This document shows positions 1 to 12,403 of a DNA stretch of 64,000 nucleotides, piece after piece. The position numbers and the translations under genes were made by a program. This stretch comes from Apostichopus japonicus (lineage: Eukaryota > Echinodermata > Holothuroidea > Aspidochirotida > Stichopodidae). Location: the NCBI RefSeq assembly GCF_037975245.1, contig NC_092564.1, forward strand, positions 8,095,984-8,159,983, given 5' to 3'. The notes under the pieces were generated by a model, which worked only from the letters and a program-made list of their open reading frames with translations, made no database searches and had not been told where the DNA came from. Position 1 is the stretch's first letter. Each line of letters opens with the position of its first letter.

Positions 1-57
1 ACCAATAAATTAACTGTGTCTGAATTTTCGAAAATTTCTGACCAACATATATATTTC

Positions 58-163
58 TAAACTAAACTAAACTAAACTAAACTAAACTAAACGAAACTTA
101 ACTAAACTAAACGAAACTTAACTAAACTAAACTAAACTAAACTAAACTTAACTAAACTAAACT
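58..163. repeat. (ACTAA)n pentanucleotide repeat
   Basis: About 105 bases of ACTAA/AACTA units, interrupted by a few ACGAA and CTTAA variants. It is a simple tandem repeat upstream of the KIF23 promoter. Confidence 0.9.
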
Positions 164-475
164 GATTGGCTGATTCTTCTATCCATTTTCTGCAACATTG
201 CACTATATATAGTTTCGAACACATTAATTCCTATGAACCAAAGCTCTGTTTCTAAATCTTAAAGTGAACTAGATCTGGTGAGATGTTTACTTCGATTTGA
301 TATCATCTGAGGGCATGTCTTTACAATCTTGAAGTGAGTGCGTTTTCATTACAAAGTTGGGTGTGTTCGTTAAAACTTTTCCGACATTGATACTTTCTTT
401 CACAACAAATGTCAGCATGTAGAGTCGTTTGAATATCAATTCCAGCATTGCGCCATCAAATTTGTGCCTTTTCTT

Positions 476-532
476 ATTGGCTCATCCAGTACGTACGGTA
501 AGCCCGCTTTTCTTTTGAACTGAACTACGTCA
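476..532 (+). promoter_or_regulatory. KIF23 promoter motifs: inverted CCAAT, CHR-like TTTGAA, CRE-like TACGTCA
   Basis: ATTGG (inverted CCAAT, NF-Y type) at 476-480, TTTGAA (cell-cycle homology region core) at 514-519 and TACGTCA at 526-532 lie 120-180 bases before the start codon. CCAAT boxes about 30-40 bases upstream of a CHR are typical of G2/M genes controlled by NF-Y and MuvB/DREAM complexes, which fits a cytokinesis kinesin. A second TTTGAA is at 428-433. The motifs are short, so their function is inference. No TATA box is seen near the presumed start site. Confidence 0.4.
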
Positions 533-654
533 CGGATGCGCTGCATCAGTGCAGTGAGTGCTAGTGTTACACGAACGTTTTGATTTTGAGTTCGGTATGA
601 TGCTGACTAAATGACAAACGTGTTCCATATAATAGACGTGCATAATTCAACAAA

Positions 655-665
655 ATGAAACCAAC
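655..665 (+). CDS. KIF23: KIF23 coding exon 1 (MKP + 2 nt)
   Basis: Eleven coding bases, ATG with A at -3, followed by the donor gtaagt at 666. The split Thr codon is completed by the next exon. A tiny first coding exon before the RGKTPKKTP segment also fits human KIF23, whose protein begins MKSAR. Confidence 0.85.
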
Positions 666-3600
666 GTAAGTGTTGATTTATCTTTACTTGCTGAACAAGT
701 TGGGTACTAAATAATTATTATAGTTTAAAAGTTAGACAATACAGCACGAATTTGTTTTGCCTAAGGCCTGCCTTACAATACAGGCCTTGGCTAGAGCCTA
801 GGCTGGCTAATTTATGCTAACTTAACTGTTAGTAACGTAGGGCATATATTTGACTTCAGTCTGTACTGTAGCTTTACTTAGTGAAGACTAGACACTGTCA
901 CAGTGTTAGGGCTGTACCAACATGGACTACAGGGATGTAAGTCTTCCGTATTTTTACGGAAATCCGGTTTGGTGTGTAGGCCACACATACATTACTATAA
1001 CTTTGCTTACCTTAAATGAAGGCTAGGCCTAACATAGTTGGCCTTGGAATTATGAATATGAGGCCTTATATTTTAAGACTTGGCTAGAGTAAGAGCAGAC
1101 ATGATATGATTAGCAAAGATTAATTTCATGTTAAACCTAGGCCCCTAGGCCTACTTGTATCTTAGCCAGAATGGTTAGGCCAAGGTTATTGAAGAAGTCA
1201 GTATTTATGGGGTGTTACTTAAACGAATGACAATTGCGTTACACATAATGAATGACAATATGTTGTACACACTAAAATATTGCGTTGACTAAAACGAATG
1301 ACAGTGAATGACAGCAGAGACATTATTAAAGCCACGCAAACCAAGTGGACGCGAAGTGCGTGGCTTACAGATCTAGTGAAGTACGGACAAGATACAAACG
1401 CACCTTATTGTAAGCGAAATTGTAAGTCTGATTTTAAAAAGAAATTTAATGTCATTTTTCCGATATTAGTTGTTAGAAACTAATATAACAATACTGTAAT
1501 CTTGAAGTGGTTAAAAATTTCAGGAAGAGTCCTTATATTGGACAATTTTCTTTTTTTAGGGGGGTTGGGGTTCAAAAGGGACTGGAAATGGAGAAAATTT
1601 GCGCCAGTTATGGAGCTACTCTGTATCAGTGGCGTAGGGAAGGGGGGCAAGGGGGGAAATTTCCCCCCAAAAATCGGAAAATCTAACTCTATACATTTAC
1701 TCCACTCCGTTAATCATTTTATCTCTTCTCACCACCGTCCTTCGTTGTCATTCGCTGTCATTCGCTGTCATTCGCTGTCATTCCCGAATGATAATTAATC
1801 CTGTACAAAGTCAATTGTCATTCGGTCATTCGCTGTCATTCGTTTTAGTTTGTCCTTTATTTATGTAGCAATCACAAGTTGGGGGAACAACTTATTACAT
1901 TATGTATGCTACGGGGTAGGCTATGGGAATTGGTACAGTATCAATATTTGTTATTAGGACTAGCCTGACGTGATTTTATTTTTTAATAGGACTGGAAGGT
2001 ATTTGTTTCATTGAAGTGAATTAATCCTTACAAATATTGTAGATAATTAAAGCCTAACCTAGACCCTTCTACTTTTACTTAAAGACACAGACAACCCAGA
2101 GAAAGTAAGTATCTCTGTGATACATTTTGTTAAGTTCCAGGTTCTGAAATAGTTTGTTAACATTACAGTCATCCAATTGTGCTTGGTTGTTTACAAAGTT
2201 AGAAGCCGGCTACATGTCTTTGTCGAGTTGCTAGTTTAAATACATTGGATTAACTTTTAAGGCTTTGGCCTGCACTGAAGAGCCAACATCATCAGGTTAG
2301 CCTCAAAGGAACATCAAAACGTTGGAGTGAAAACTGTTGAAGCAATGGAAATGCTGAGTACTTAAGCAGCCATATTTTCCCTTATTTTTTGGACTATGAC
2401 ATTTGAAGACTTTTTGTTGTTGTCAGATCTTCATTAAGTGAGATAAGCTGGGACCAGAATTATGCTTGCTTTGTATCAACATTCAATTTCTATTTGAAAA
2501 AGCAGCTCTGAATGTTTTGCAGAATATCAAAAAAGGCAGGAAGAAGGCAAATTCTCTACTTCTCTGTTCAGTTTATCTTTATGACTAGTGAATTGCCAAA
2601 TTTAGGGTATTCGCACAAGCATCCCAAACAGCAATTAATAATAGAACAAGTTTCATCTTCCAAAATTTGATTCCTGTATTTAAAAAAAATAGGTGTTATC
2701 AGTAGGTGCTTTGGGCTCAGGCTAACATGTGGACTTTGTATCTTATCAAATTAAGCTTCAAAGTTTTCTCTCTCTCTCTCCTTTGAAAATTAATTTAAAT
2801 TCATGACCCTCATGTACAGTTCATACACAAATGAAGGACACAAACAAACTTGCTCTTTTTTGACAGATTTTGAAATTTCACTAAAATTTATATATAAGAA
2901 ATTTTCATAAATGAAATATATGCAAGTCAACAAACTTGAACTGACATGATCAGCAACAACTGTTGTACTGAGTTTTAGTGCTTTCATTTTTAAAGTGTCG
3001 GGTAGGTGTAAAAATACAACATGACAGAATTTGTACACAAATTAAATAAGTATCCTGAGCTTGATTTTCTTTGTAGTTAGTCATACCGTTAGTACAACAG
3101 CAAAAATGGGAGGGGTGTATTACCATTGATTCGATATGAAGAGTGAAGTTTCTGAACTGGAATGCACCTTGCTATGCTTATTTCTCTTTAGCTGTCTTAC
3201 TAATCCCAAAATTTTCCTTTAACAACAGGAGGGGCAAAACCCCAAAGAAGACACCAAGAAGGGGTAACCAGAATAAAACCAAAGATCCTGTGGAAGTAAG
3301 TTGCCTGTTTATACAAGTTGCCAAGTGCTTCAAAGATATATATGTTGGCTTCAAGCAATAATCGTTAAAAAATGTAGGTTTGTAGTTTCATATGCATCTA
3401 TTAACGGAACTAATGGTAATTGAATCATGAGATGATCTATAAACCAGAGTTTTATTTGATATTGATATAATATATAACTATTTTCTCAAATTGGTAGCAA
3501 TCAGTTTATAAAGAACCATGCCTTCCTTTATAAAATGTGCAGGTATACAGCAGAGTTCGGCCACTGGAGGATTCTAATGGAGAAGTATGCTTGAAGATAC

Positions 3601-6600
3601 TCAGCAGCACTGCTGTGCAACTCACTCCACCACTAGTGAGTTAAATGCTTTACCCATTACAGGCCCTGAAATTCAGGCTATTTAATGGCTATAATGCCGG
3701 TGGAGTCGTCTGGTGACAATCGTCGGTCAAAAAATCGCCACGATTTCTGTACCTAAGATAATGTAGTTACAGTAGTACTGTTAATTATCAGCAATATCTG
3801 AAGACTGCCCTAACAAGCCTGTACTGTAAATGATGTTTGCTGCTATTCAGGAAAATACCAGTAAGAACTTGATTTTTGTTTTAAAATACACTTGCCTTTT
3901 TTTTAGCAGTGGCTAAAATTGTAAAATATTAGGCCTGTAATTGTGATTGATCTTTAAAGACTGTATGTATCTTTCTAGAATTTCGAGCCCAAAGAGGAAA
4001 ACCAACTTCTTCATTTAAATTGCAATATCTTTGATTTTAATGATCTTTTTGTGTGTTCTTTTACAGACCTCCCACGCATACAAGAATGGTAACTACAAAG
4101 AAGTAAGTCAAAAATGTTTCTTTCCTGTATCTTTCTGTAAAAAGTAATGAATAGCAGCTTAGTAAGAACTGTTAATTTTTTTTTTTTTTTAATTATCAAT
4201 GTACACTTTGCTTTGAAGCTACGAGATAACCGATTCCGTTAATAGACATACTTTCTTCAGTAAAATGGTTTGAAAATAATAGCTAGAATACTGTACCTCA
4301 ATAAGATTCCTGTCAGTGGAACTACTTTTCAGTTTCTTTTGCAATTTGTTCATGTTTCAGTCAACACACACATTCAAATATGTGTTTGGACCAGAGTCAT
4401 CACAGAAGGCCATCTTTGATAACATCGCTCTCGCTTTAATTGATGATTTACTCCACGGAAAGAATGGTGAGAAACTTTGTCAAATGCAATATTGTTGTTG
4501 TAATCTTCGTTCAGCTAGGGTTTGTTCTGTCCTCAAGAGAACCTGTCTTTTGGCTTTGGATGATCCAGGATCAAGAAGGATTCAGAGAGAGCTTTATATG
4601 ATATGCTGGTTGATTCGTTTCTTGTGATGACATCCCGTCCACCCAACTGGGTGGGGCATAACATGGGCAATACCACTTTATGTTAGGGCTAAATATACTA
4701 CAGGGTTCAAGCTCAGAAAACATTGACATTGCATCACGGTTCCCCAACTCAACATTGTGTGAAATGACGATATCATAATAGATTTTACAAATATCGCAAG
4801 ATGTTCATGAGAATGCTTTTAGTAGAGTTCCAATTGTGTTTTCACAATCATTTCATTTGATCATGAATTTCAGTTCATCTTAGATTTTACAAATATTGCA
4901 AGATGTTCATGAGAATGCTTTTAGTAGAGTTCCAAAATTTGTGTTTTCACAATCATATCATTTGATCATGAAGTCAGTTCATCTTAGATTTTACAAATAT
5001 TGCAAGATGTTCATGAGAATGCTTTTAGTAGAGTTCCAATTGTGTTTTCACAATCATTTCGTTTTGATCATGAAGTTCAGTTGACAGTCTTTGTCCTCCC
5101 CTTGCATCACAGCACCGATCTTATTTAACGCTGCCAAGCTCAATTATATTTATGATTTTACATATAGACTAGAGCAAAACGCTGTCCTTGAAAATATTAA
5201 TACTAAGTACATTTAGTTTATAGTCCATTTATTACAGATTGAAGACAGAAATTAAACTTTTATGGTCTCTTCTTGTTTTCAAGGCCTCTTATTTATGTAT
5301 GGCATCACCAATTCTGGAAAGACACACACGATGCAGGGAACCACACAGGAAGGTGGTGTGTTGCCGAGGTGTCTGGACGTGATCTTCAACAGTCTGGGAG
5401 ACTTGCAGGCTAAAAAATATGTGAGTTGGCATATAGTATTGTAGTAAAGAAACGATATATAGGCAAATCATCTGGATTTATTCGACTACCTGCTCAGTCC
5501 CACATTCTAATTCTAATTCATCGCTGATGTTACTCATCTCTCGAGAAAAAACACAGACTTAAGGCTTGAGAACATTCGCATCCAGTGCACCGTGCCTGTG
5601 GAACTCACTTCCAGAACATGTAAAAATGTGCAATACTGTGAACGGTTTCAAATCAGCTCTCAAAACGTATCTTTTCACCAAAGCATATGTGATAATTGTT
5701 ATTATTATGTTAAGTGCTACGAGAATTATTTCATAGTTTGTTTGGCGCTATATAAAAAAAAAATTATGTATTCTCTGTATATCTCAATCTTCCCACATGC
5801 CTCTTGTCAATAGAGGGCAGCAATCTACTATTGACATTGACATAACATTTGTGTGGAAGCACTTATTCCTTCTTCTAATCGATTAGGGTTTGATTTATTT
5901 GAAGACTAGATCATGCAGTTGGTGTGTGATTTATGAATATGTGCTAAATTAGCATGGATTTATTTGGACATCTTTGATGCCAAATTAGGCAGAGAAAGAA
6001 AAAGGGAAACTGACTCGCTAAGAATTAACACAATTGTAGCCAGTTAATTAATATTGTTTTGACAAGAAGGCCTGTTCTTCTTCAAAATCAATATCAACAC
6101 TAAGCCTAGGCTAACTTGCATATAACACTCAGGACTGTAGTTGCCTTTTTTCCCAAAGTGTTAGTGATGTGAATAACTAATTATATAATCTGGGTGATTA
6201 GAAAATGTCTCGGAAGTGCTCATACAAAACAAGGCATTTGTGTCTGGTTGGTTGGAGGTTAACCAGCGATGACAACCTAATCCATTTTTCTGTGACATTT
6301 TAGGTTTTCAGACCAGACAGGGCTAACGGGATGGATGTACAGACAGAGGCAGATGCTATGATGGAGAGGCAGAAAAAAGACCTGATGCCTCTCACTCAGA
6401 GGACTACCAGTACCCCAAGAAGGTAGGTCACATGACATGTGGAGTCTACAGGAGTGAACAGTTTGCATACATGCTCGCCTTGCTGATTCACTCCCTAAAG
6501 CTTGCTCTTCCAAGGTTGTTTCATTTCTTTAATGATGTTATGTTTTACTAATGTGGGCTGCAAGATGTTGGAAAAATTATTGGAAAATAGGGCCAAATGT

Positions 6601-9600
6601 GTAGAGTTGGAAGGATCTATTGAAGGGATTTGGTCAACAGAATAATAGTTTGTTGAGCTTCATTCTGTATCGTGTTTCGTCTTTGTAGTTAAGTAAAGGA
6701 TCGTTAGTATTGCATGTGATCACGGGTGGTGTCATAAACAACATATCTTGAAATATCAAAGATGTTTCTTTTTTATAAAGTCAAAGAACAATTATCCTCA
6801 CTCAGAAAGTCTACCATTTGGTTATAAATTGTCTCTGCTTATAGATCAGGGTTCAAGCTTAAAAAACAACAGTAAGTCTTGGTACTAAGTGTTCTTTCCA
6901 TTTGGAAATAATTGATAAATATTTTGGCTATCTGTAACATCATCAGCTTTAAATGTTTAGCTCTTCTTCTCTTGCTTCACCCCTGAATCATAGGATGAGC
7001 ATTACAAACACTTTGGTGTTTTTTGGGGCTAAACGGTGAGCAGCTTCGTCACTTTTTCAAGAATGTTGTTTTCGTTGCAGGAAAGAGAAAGAAGACTTTT
7101 CAAACATTGTCCGTGTTCCCGACACAACAAGGGTCAACGGTCTGGTTGAAGACAACATGTACAGTGTCTTTGTATCGTATGTGGAAATCTACAACAACTA
7201 CATCTACGATTTGCTGGAAGAAATGCCAGATACCATTTCTGCAAAGTAAGTCATTATGGATGAAAATAGAACAGGTACAAGGGTAATTCTTCCAAGCCTG
7301 AAATGAATTTATGGACCCTGACTTACTTCTTGATCAGGTAAGACTTGTGCATCGTGCATCTAGATCAGTGTTCAGACATTCATAGCTGAGGACTTTTGCT
7401 GGATGACTAAGGTATGTGTCAATGACACATCAGTCATAGTTAGGGCCCCTGGGTGTGTCATGGTGTGTCTCATAGGTGTCAGGTGTCATAGGTGTGTCAT
7501 GTTTTGTGATGACTAAGGTATGTGTCAATGTACACCTTGTCAAGAGGCAACAAATTCTCTCTCAGCATTTATCACAATTTGTGTTTTTATTTACTCATTC
7601 CTGTCAGTATTGCTGATGAGAAGTTTTTAAAGAATGTTTGTTGATATATTATACCTGTTCATGTTAGACAAACTAACTCTTTGGAATTGCCTTGCTACTG
7701 CTTCCTCATGAGAATATCATTTCATCACTATGAGTGCCATGTGAACTTTGCCAAAAACCCAAAATGAAATAAAACTTTTAGGTCATGAAATGTGGAACAA
7801 CTAACAGGAGCAGCAAACCCAGTTCCATTATCTTCATCCTGTATGATAAAGATATTTGTGATGAATAACCTGTTTCATTTGGGGAAATAGTTTGGTTCAA
7901 GTGTAGTGTCAGGGGACTCCCATGATGTCAATCTGTGATGTCATAGTGTGCTACAAGCCTACAAGGGTTAGGAACTTTTCACTTTTTCTCTGTCTTGCTT
8001 ATATTTTTGAAGCTGAACATGAGCAGTGTTGACATTGAAATCGTTGCCAGCATGCGGTCATTTAAAAAGCTTCTGTGTTTTAGAATAAAATTGTCAATAC
8101 ACATAAGAGTTCCAATGGTTACAGAAGATTCATAGCTATTTTAAAATCAATTTCCAGGGCCTGGAGAAATGTCAAAAGTAATGGAAAATGGAATGATTTT
8201 CTTAAATACTATCTACCATTCTTATTTCTCCCTCAAAAACATTTGTCGATGAAAGGAAGTGCAGAAATAGTTTATAAAGAAGCTCATGAGTTTTTTTTCA
8301 TTTGGTTGCGGAGAAGGCGTGAAATTTATTTTTTCAAGTAAGTGTGGGAATCCTGGTAAATGATTAAATACACTCCATTGTGAAAAGCTTGTGTTTATTG
8401 AATGTCCCTTCATTCTTATTGTAGGAAGATTTTCCATCTCATGACAAATGACAACAATGGGTAAACAATTTAAAATTATTTAGACTGAATACTGCAATAG
8501 ATTAATTTCTTTTTTTTAAATAGTACCAAGTAGTATGAGATTAACATTTTTTTTTATATATTGTTTTGACAGTAATCTTGAATGTTTTGGCTAACTTTTC
8601 AGCATGACCATGCATGGTTAAATTTTTCTGTCCCCATTCAGGAAATAATAATGGTCACTTTGGTAACTTTATTTGGGAGTGGTTGCTACAGTCCTGTTGC
8701 TTTCTCTTTTCTTTTGACAGGTTTTCTTCTCAAAACAAAGGAGTTGGCAATGACCCAAATGCTTTGTACGTTCCATTATGTGTGAAGCCTTACCGTTCCC
8801 CACTTAGGCTTATATTCCTCTAGTTAGCTGAAGCGGTCCCATCAAAATTGTGCTTTATTATGCTTTCAGAACTAACAAAAGCTGCTCTGCTCATTTGCTT
8901 ACTAGCCATTACCATGCTGAAAGAGATAGTGTCATAAAACTGAGCTATTGTTTGACTGCATTGCGCTGCTAGGATACCTGACAGATATTAGTAGCAAATT
9001 AGGTTAAAAGCACAAATGAATCCATAGTATGTTGAACAACTTGGGATCAAATTAACAACCATGTGCTCCAAGAACATGTTAGAACACAAAGCATGCAACA
9101 AAAAAATGAAAATCTTTATTTCTATATTAAATGTTAACCTTGCTATATATTTCGTTAAGACTCACAAAAATTGATAGAGAGGAACAAAAATCACTGTTAC
9201 GAAACATAAGCAACAAATTTAACATGAATGGATTTATTAGAAATGCTACAGATCTTTGCTCTGTACATATATATGTAGTTTGCATCAATTTCCTATTTAG
9301 AACACATGACATTTCTGCACAGGCGGAGTGTGATAAATGCAAAGAAAATAAAAGGTAATCTTGGGAGTAAATAACCAGACATGTAGAATGCCAGGCAATT
9401 ACAACGATCCAAGAGTTCCCCTATGCACTGTCTGTTCTTCGTTTCCCAGCCTACACCCCACCTCCTTCCTGATGTAACTGCAATATCTACCTTGCTCAAA
9501 CTTTTGGCTAACACCTCCAACTTTACCCTCCCTTTCTATTCTCAAACCTCATTGGCTGAATGTAGAATTGTGTTCACAGTGTTTGTCATCCTTTTGAATA

Positions 9601-12372
9601 ATAAAATACAGAATTGGACATAAATACTTTGTGTCATGACCAAGTAGTGACTGATAACATCTGTTAGAAAATTACTATACAGTGGTACCTTTGTTTCTGG
9701 CATCTTGCCTTTTTATTTTTAAATTATTATCAGTAAGAATCTAACTTTTATTTTTCATTCTGTTCATCTTTCTGGATGGTAGCTTTCGTAATGATGAGGA
9801 TACATTTAGTGACAGGTAAAGAGGATATAATCCATTTCTGGAGGAGCATGAGTCACATACTATATATACTTTAGCATGCCTGCCATCTCTATCCAAACAA
9901 ACTGCTTTTCCTGGAATCAGCAAGAGGGGAAACTTCCAGTTATCATGTTGCGTTATCTTTAAATTAAAGAAACATCATAGAGATAGTTCATGTTACTGTA
10001 GCTGATAACATTGGTTAATGATTATCACCATAGGCTTAAAGTTTTAGTCTTAAGTTTACTGTAAAGAGAAGAAAATGTCAAACTGCAGAACGTACTGTTT
10101 GGTTCATGGTAGTATCATCAAAGGTAGACCGAAGAAAAAACAGACTAAAAACAGATATAAACTATACAGGCTAAGGCTAGTGATGGGGGGGGGGGGTCAA
10201 GAAGCCTGTACGAGCTGAGAACAGCTCCTGCATGTTAGCAAAATGATACATAAGCAGACTAGTATAGGGAATAAAGCAGGAGCTAAGGATATGAAGGGGC
10301 TGAGTAGATAAACTGTGCAGAGGGGTGTAACAAGAGGAGTTTCAGGGCTAGAAATGTAATTTTAAAAAGGGCACATTAAACATGTTTAAGGCAGTATAGC
10401 CCGGGGTTGTGGATTCCAAAGTTGTTAAGCTTGCCTCTTTCACAAGTCTTTATATCAAGTGATCAGTAAATTTTTGAGTCATGGTAGCGCAGTCCTGTTG
10501 ATTACTGTAAGTACCGTATCTTGGCGTTGGGGTGCACTGCTTTGTTAACACTGATGCCTTGTATGCCTTGACGAAACGCTTGTGTTCACCGTTCTTGAAT
10601 GACATATGTTAATTAGTTAACCATATTACAGTAACAATGATCAGAATGTAAACTAATTTACATAAATCAGACACATTATTTGATCAATATATCCTGACGG
10701 ATCTCTTATCTTCTTCCAAGCATGTTTCCTTGAATCCGTTGTAAATATTGAACATCGCTGTTGAGTACCATCTTAATTTATTTTCTACTGTAAATGAGAG
10801 TCTTCAGTCCACCTAAAGTTTTACGTCTTCATCTATCCAGCCTAAAAATGCATTTCTGTAAAAAAATTGTTTCTATCTAATTGTAACCTTGCATGTGAGT
10901 ATAGTTACTGGTCTTAGAGTTTCTGTAATTGTAATTATTGAACATCGCTGTTTAGTACCATCTTAATTTTCTACTGTAAATGAGTGTCTTCAGTCCACCT
11001 AAAGTTTTACGTTTTCATCTATCCAGCCTAAAAATGCATTTCTGTAAAAAAAATTGTCTCTATCATTTATCTAATTGTAGCCTTGCATGTGAGTACAGTT
11101 ACTGGTCTTAGAGTTTTTCCATTTATGTGCTTTCTTGCAATCTATTTTCTTTTTGCATCAATTATATTTTGTTGCCTGTGTTGTCAATACTATACTTTTT
11201 TGTTGCTGGGATACCATGTTGCAGTTTTGTAGATGCATTATGATAAGATCATGAATATATCAGTGTTCTGCTACTGTTGTACTGTGGTGTGACACAAAAT
11301 TTGTTGATTTTGTTACCAGATATGCATAACATTTTCTATCATGTATAAATAAATCAATATAAATAAAATAATGTATATAGCATATTTAATCCCCTCAAGA
11401 AAGTAATCATCAATTTGTGTGGGTTTCAAATAATCACTAGAATATATCAAAATTTTGGCTTTACAATTTCATACAATTACATTGGCTGCAGAAAGTGGTC
11501 AGTTTTTGACTAACAGAGGATTGTGTCTACGGTGAGATCATGAATTTGTAAGCAGTGAATTTGCTCACTGTTCTGGAGTGTTCATCTTCATGTACCTACC
11601 GATTAACACATTTGACAGACAAGTCGCAGGAACCTTATCCATTAATGACATTTGATTTTCCAAAGACTAAGACCGTTTGCCTTGTAGTATGCCTCTCATT
11701 GGTAAGGAAGTGTAAGTTTTGTCCATTTTTCATCATTTTATAAACATATGCAAAGAAGTGAGTGAAATAACTCTCATGTTAATCGAATGCTCATTGTAAA
11801 GTTTCACTGATCTCATGTTTGTCTTTGTTCAATTGCCTCAGATCCTTGCCATCCAAGTCCCTGCGTGAAGATTCCAACCACAATATGTACGTTGCCAACT
11901 GTAACGAAGTAGAGGTGAAGAGTGCTGATGAAGCCTACATTGTATTCCTGAAGGGTGAGTCATTCTGTTCTGACAGCGAACCTCCATCGCTATATATTTC
12001 TTAACCAACCCCCATCCCCCCCCCCCCTCCCATCCCAGCTAACAAGTGTTTCATGAAGAAGTTTCATAGCACGAGAAATCACAATGGATGTGCATTCTAA
12101 AATGGTTATTCTGTAGTAGTCATGACAAGTGCAAAGAGACAATGTCAAACTTAATAGTCCTGAAGGTAGAGCCTGGAGGTAGAACCTGAGGGTATAACTT
12201 GAAGGAAAGTCTTAGAAATGATGGACTGGTCACTATCCCAGACTCGGCTTCAATGATGTTTGATATTCAAAAGACAGACTTGTAAGTTTTGACAGCCCTC
12301 TTCCCTCCAACTTTAGCTCAAATAACTAAAGGACATTGTTAAAAACACAATGAAACATGGTCAAGTTGTGGA

Positions 12373-12403
<31 letters not shown>

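Larger units (their letters stand above)
7246..11841 (+). other. KIF23 intron 8 (4.6 kb) carrying microexon candidates and repeats
   Basis: The largest intron of the gene. It contains three symmetric exon-like segments (listed separately), short TGTGTCA-rich repeats at about 7400-7530, a poly(G) run at about 10181, and a 190-bp direct duplication at 10742-11117. Nothing else gene-like was seen. Confidence 0.8.

Noticed and set aside
9323-9354. A fourth exon-like segment (32 nt) in KIF23 intron 8, between cacag and gtaatc
   Set aside because: Its length is not a multiple of three and it breaks the KIF23 frame when inserted between exons 8 and 9.
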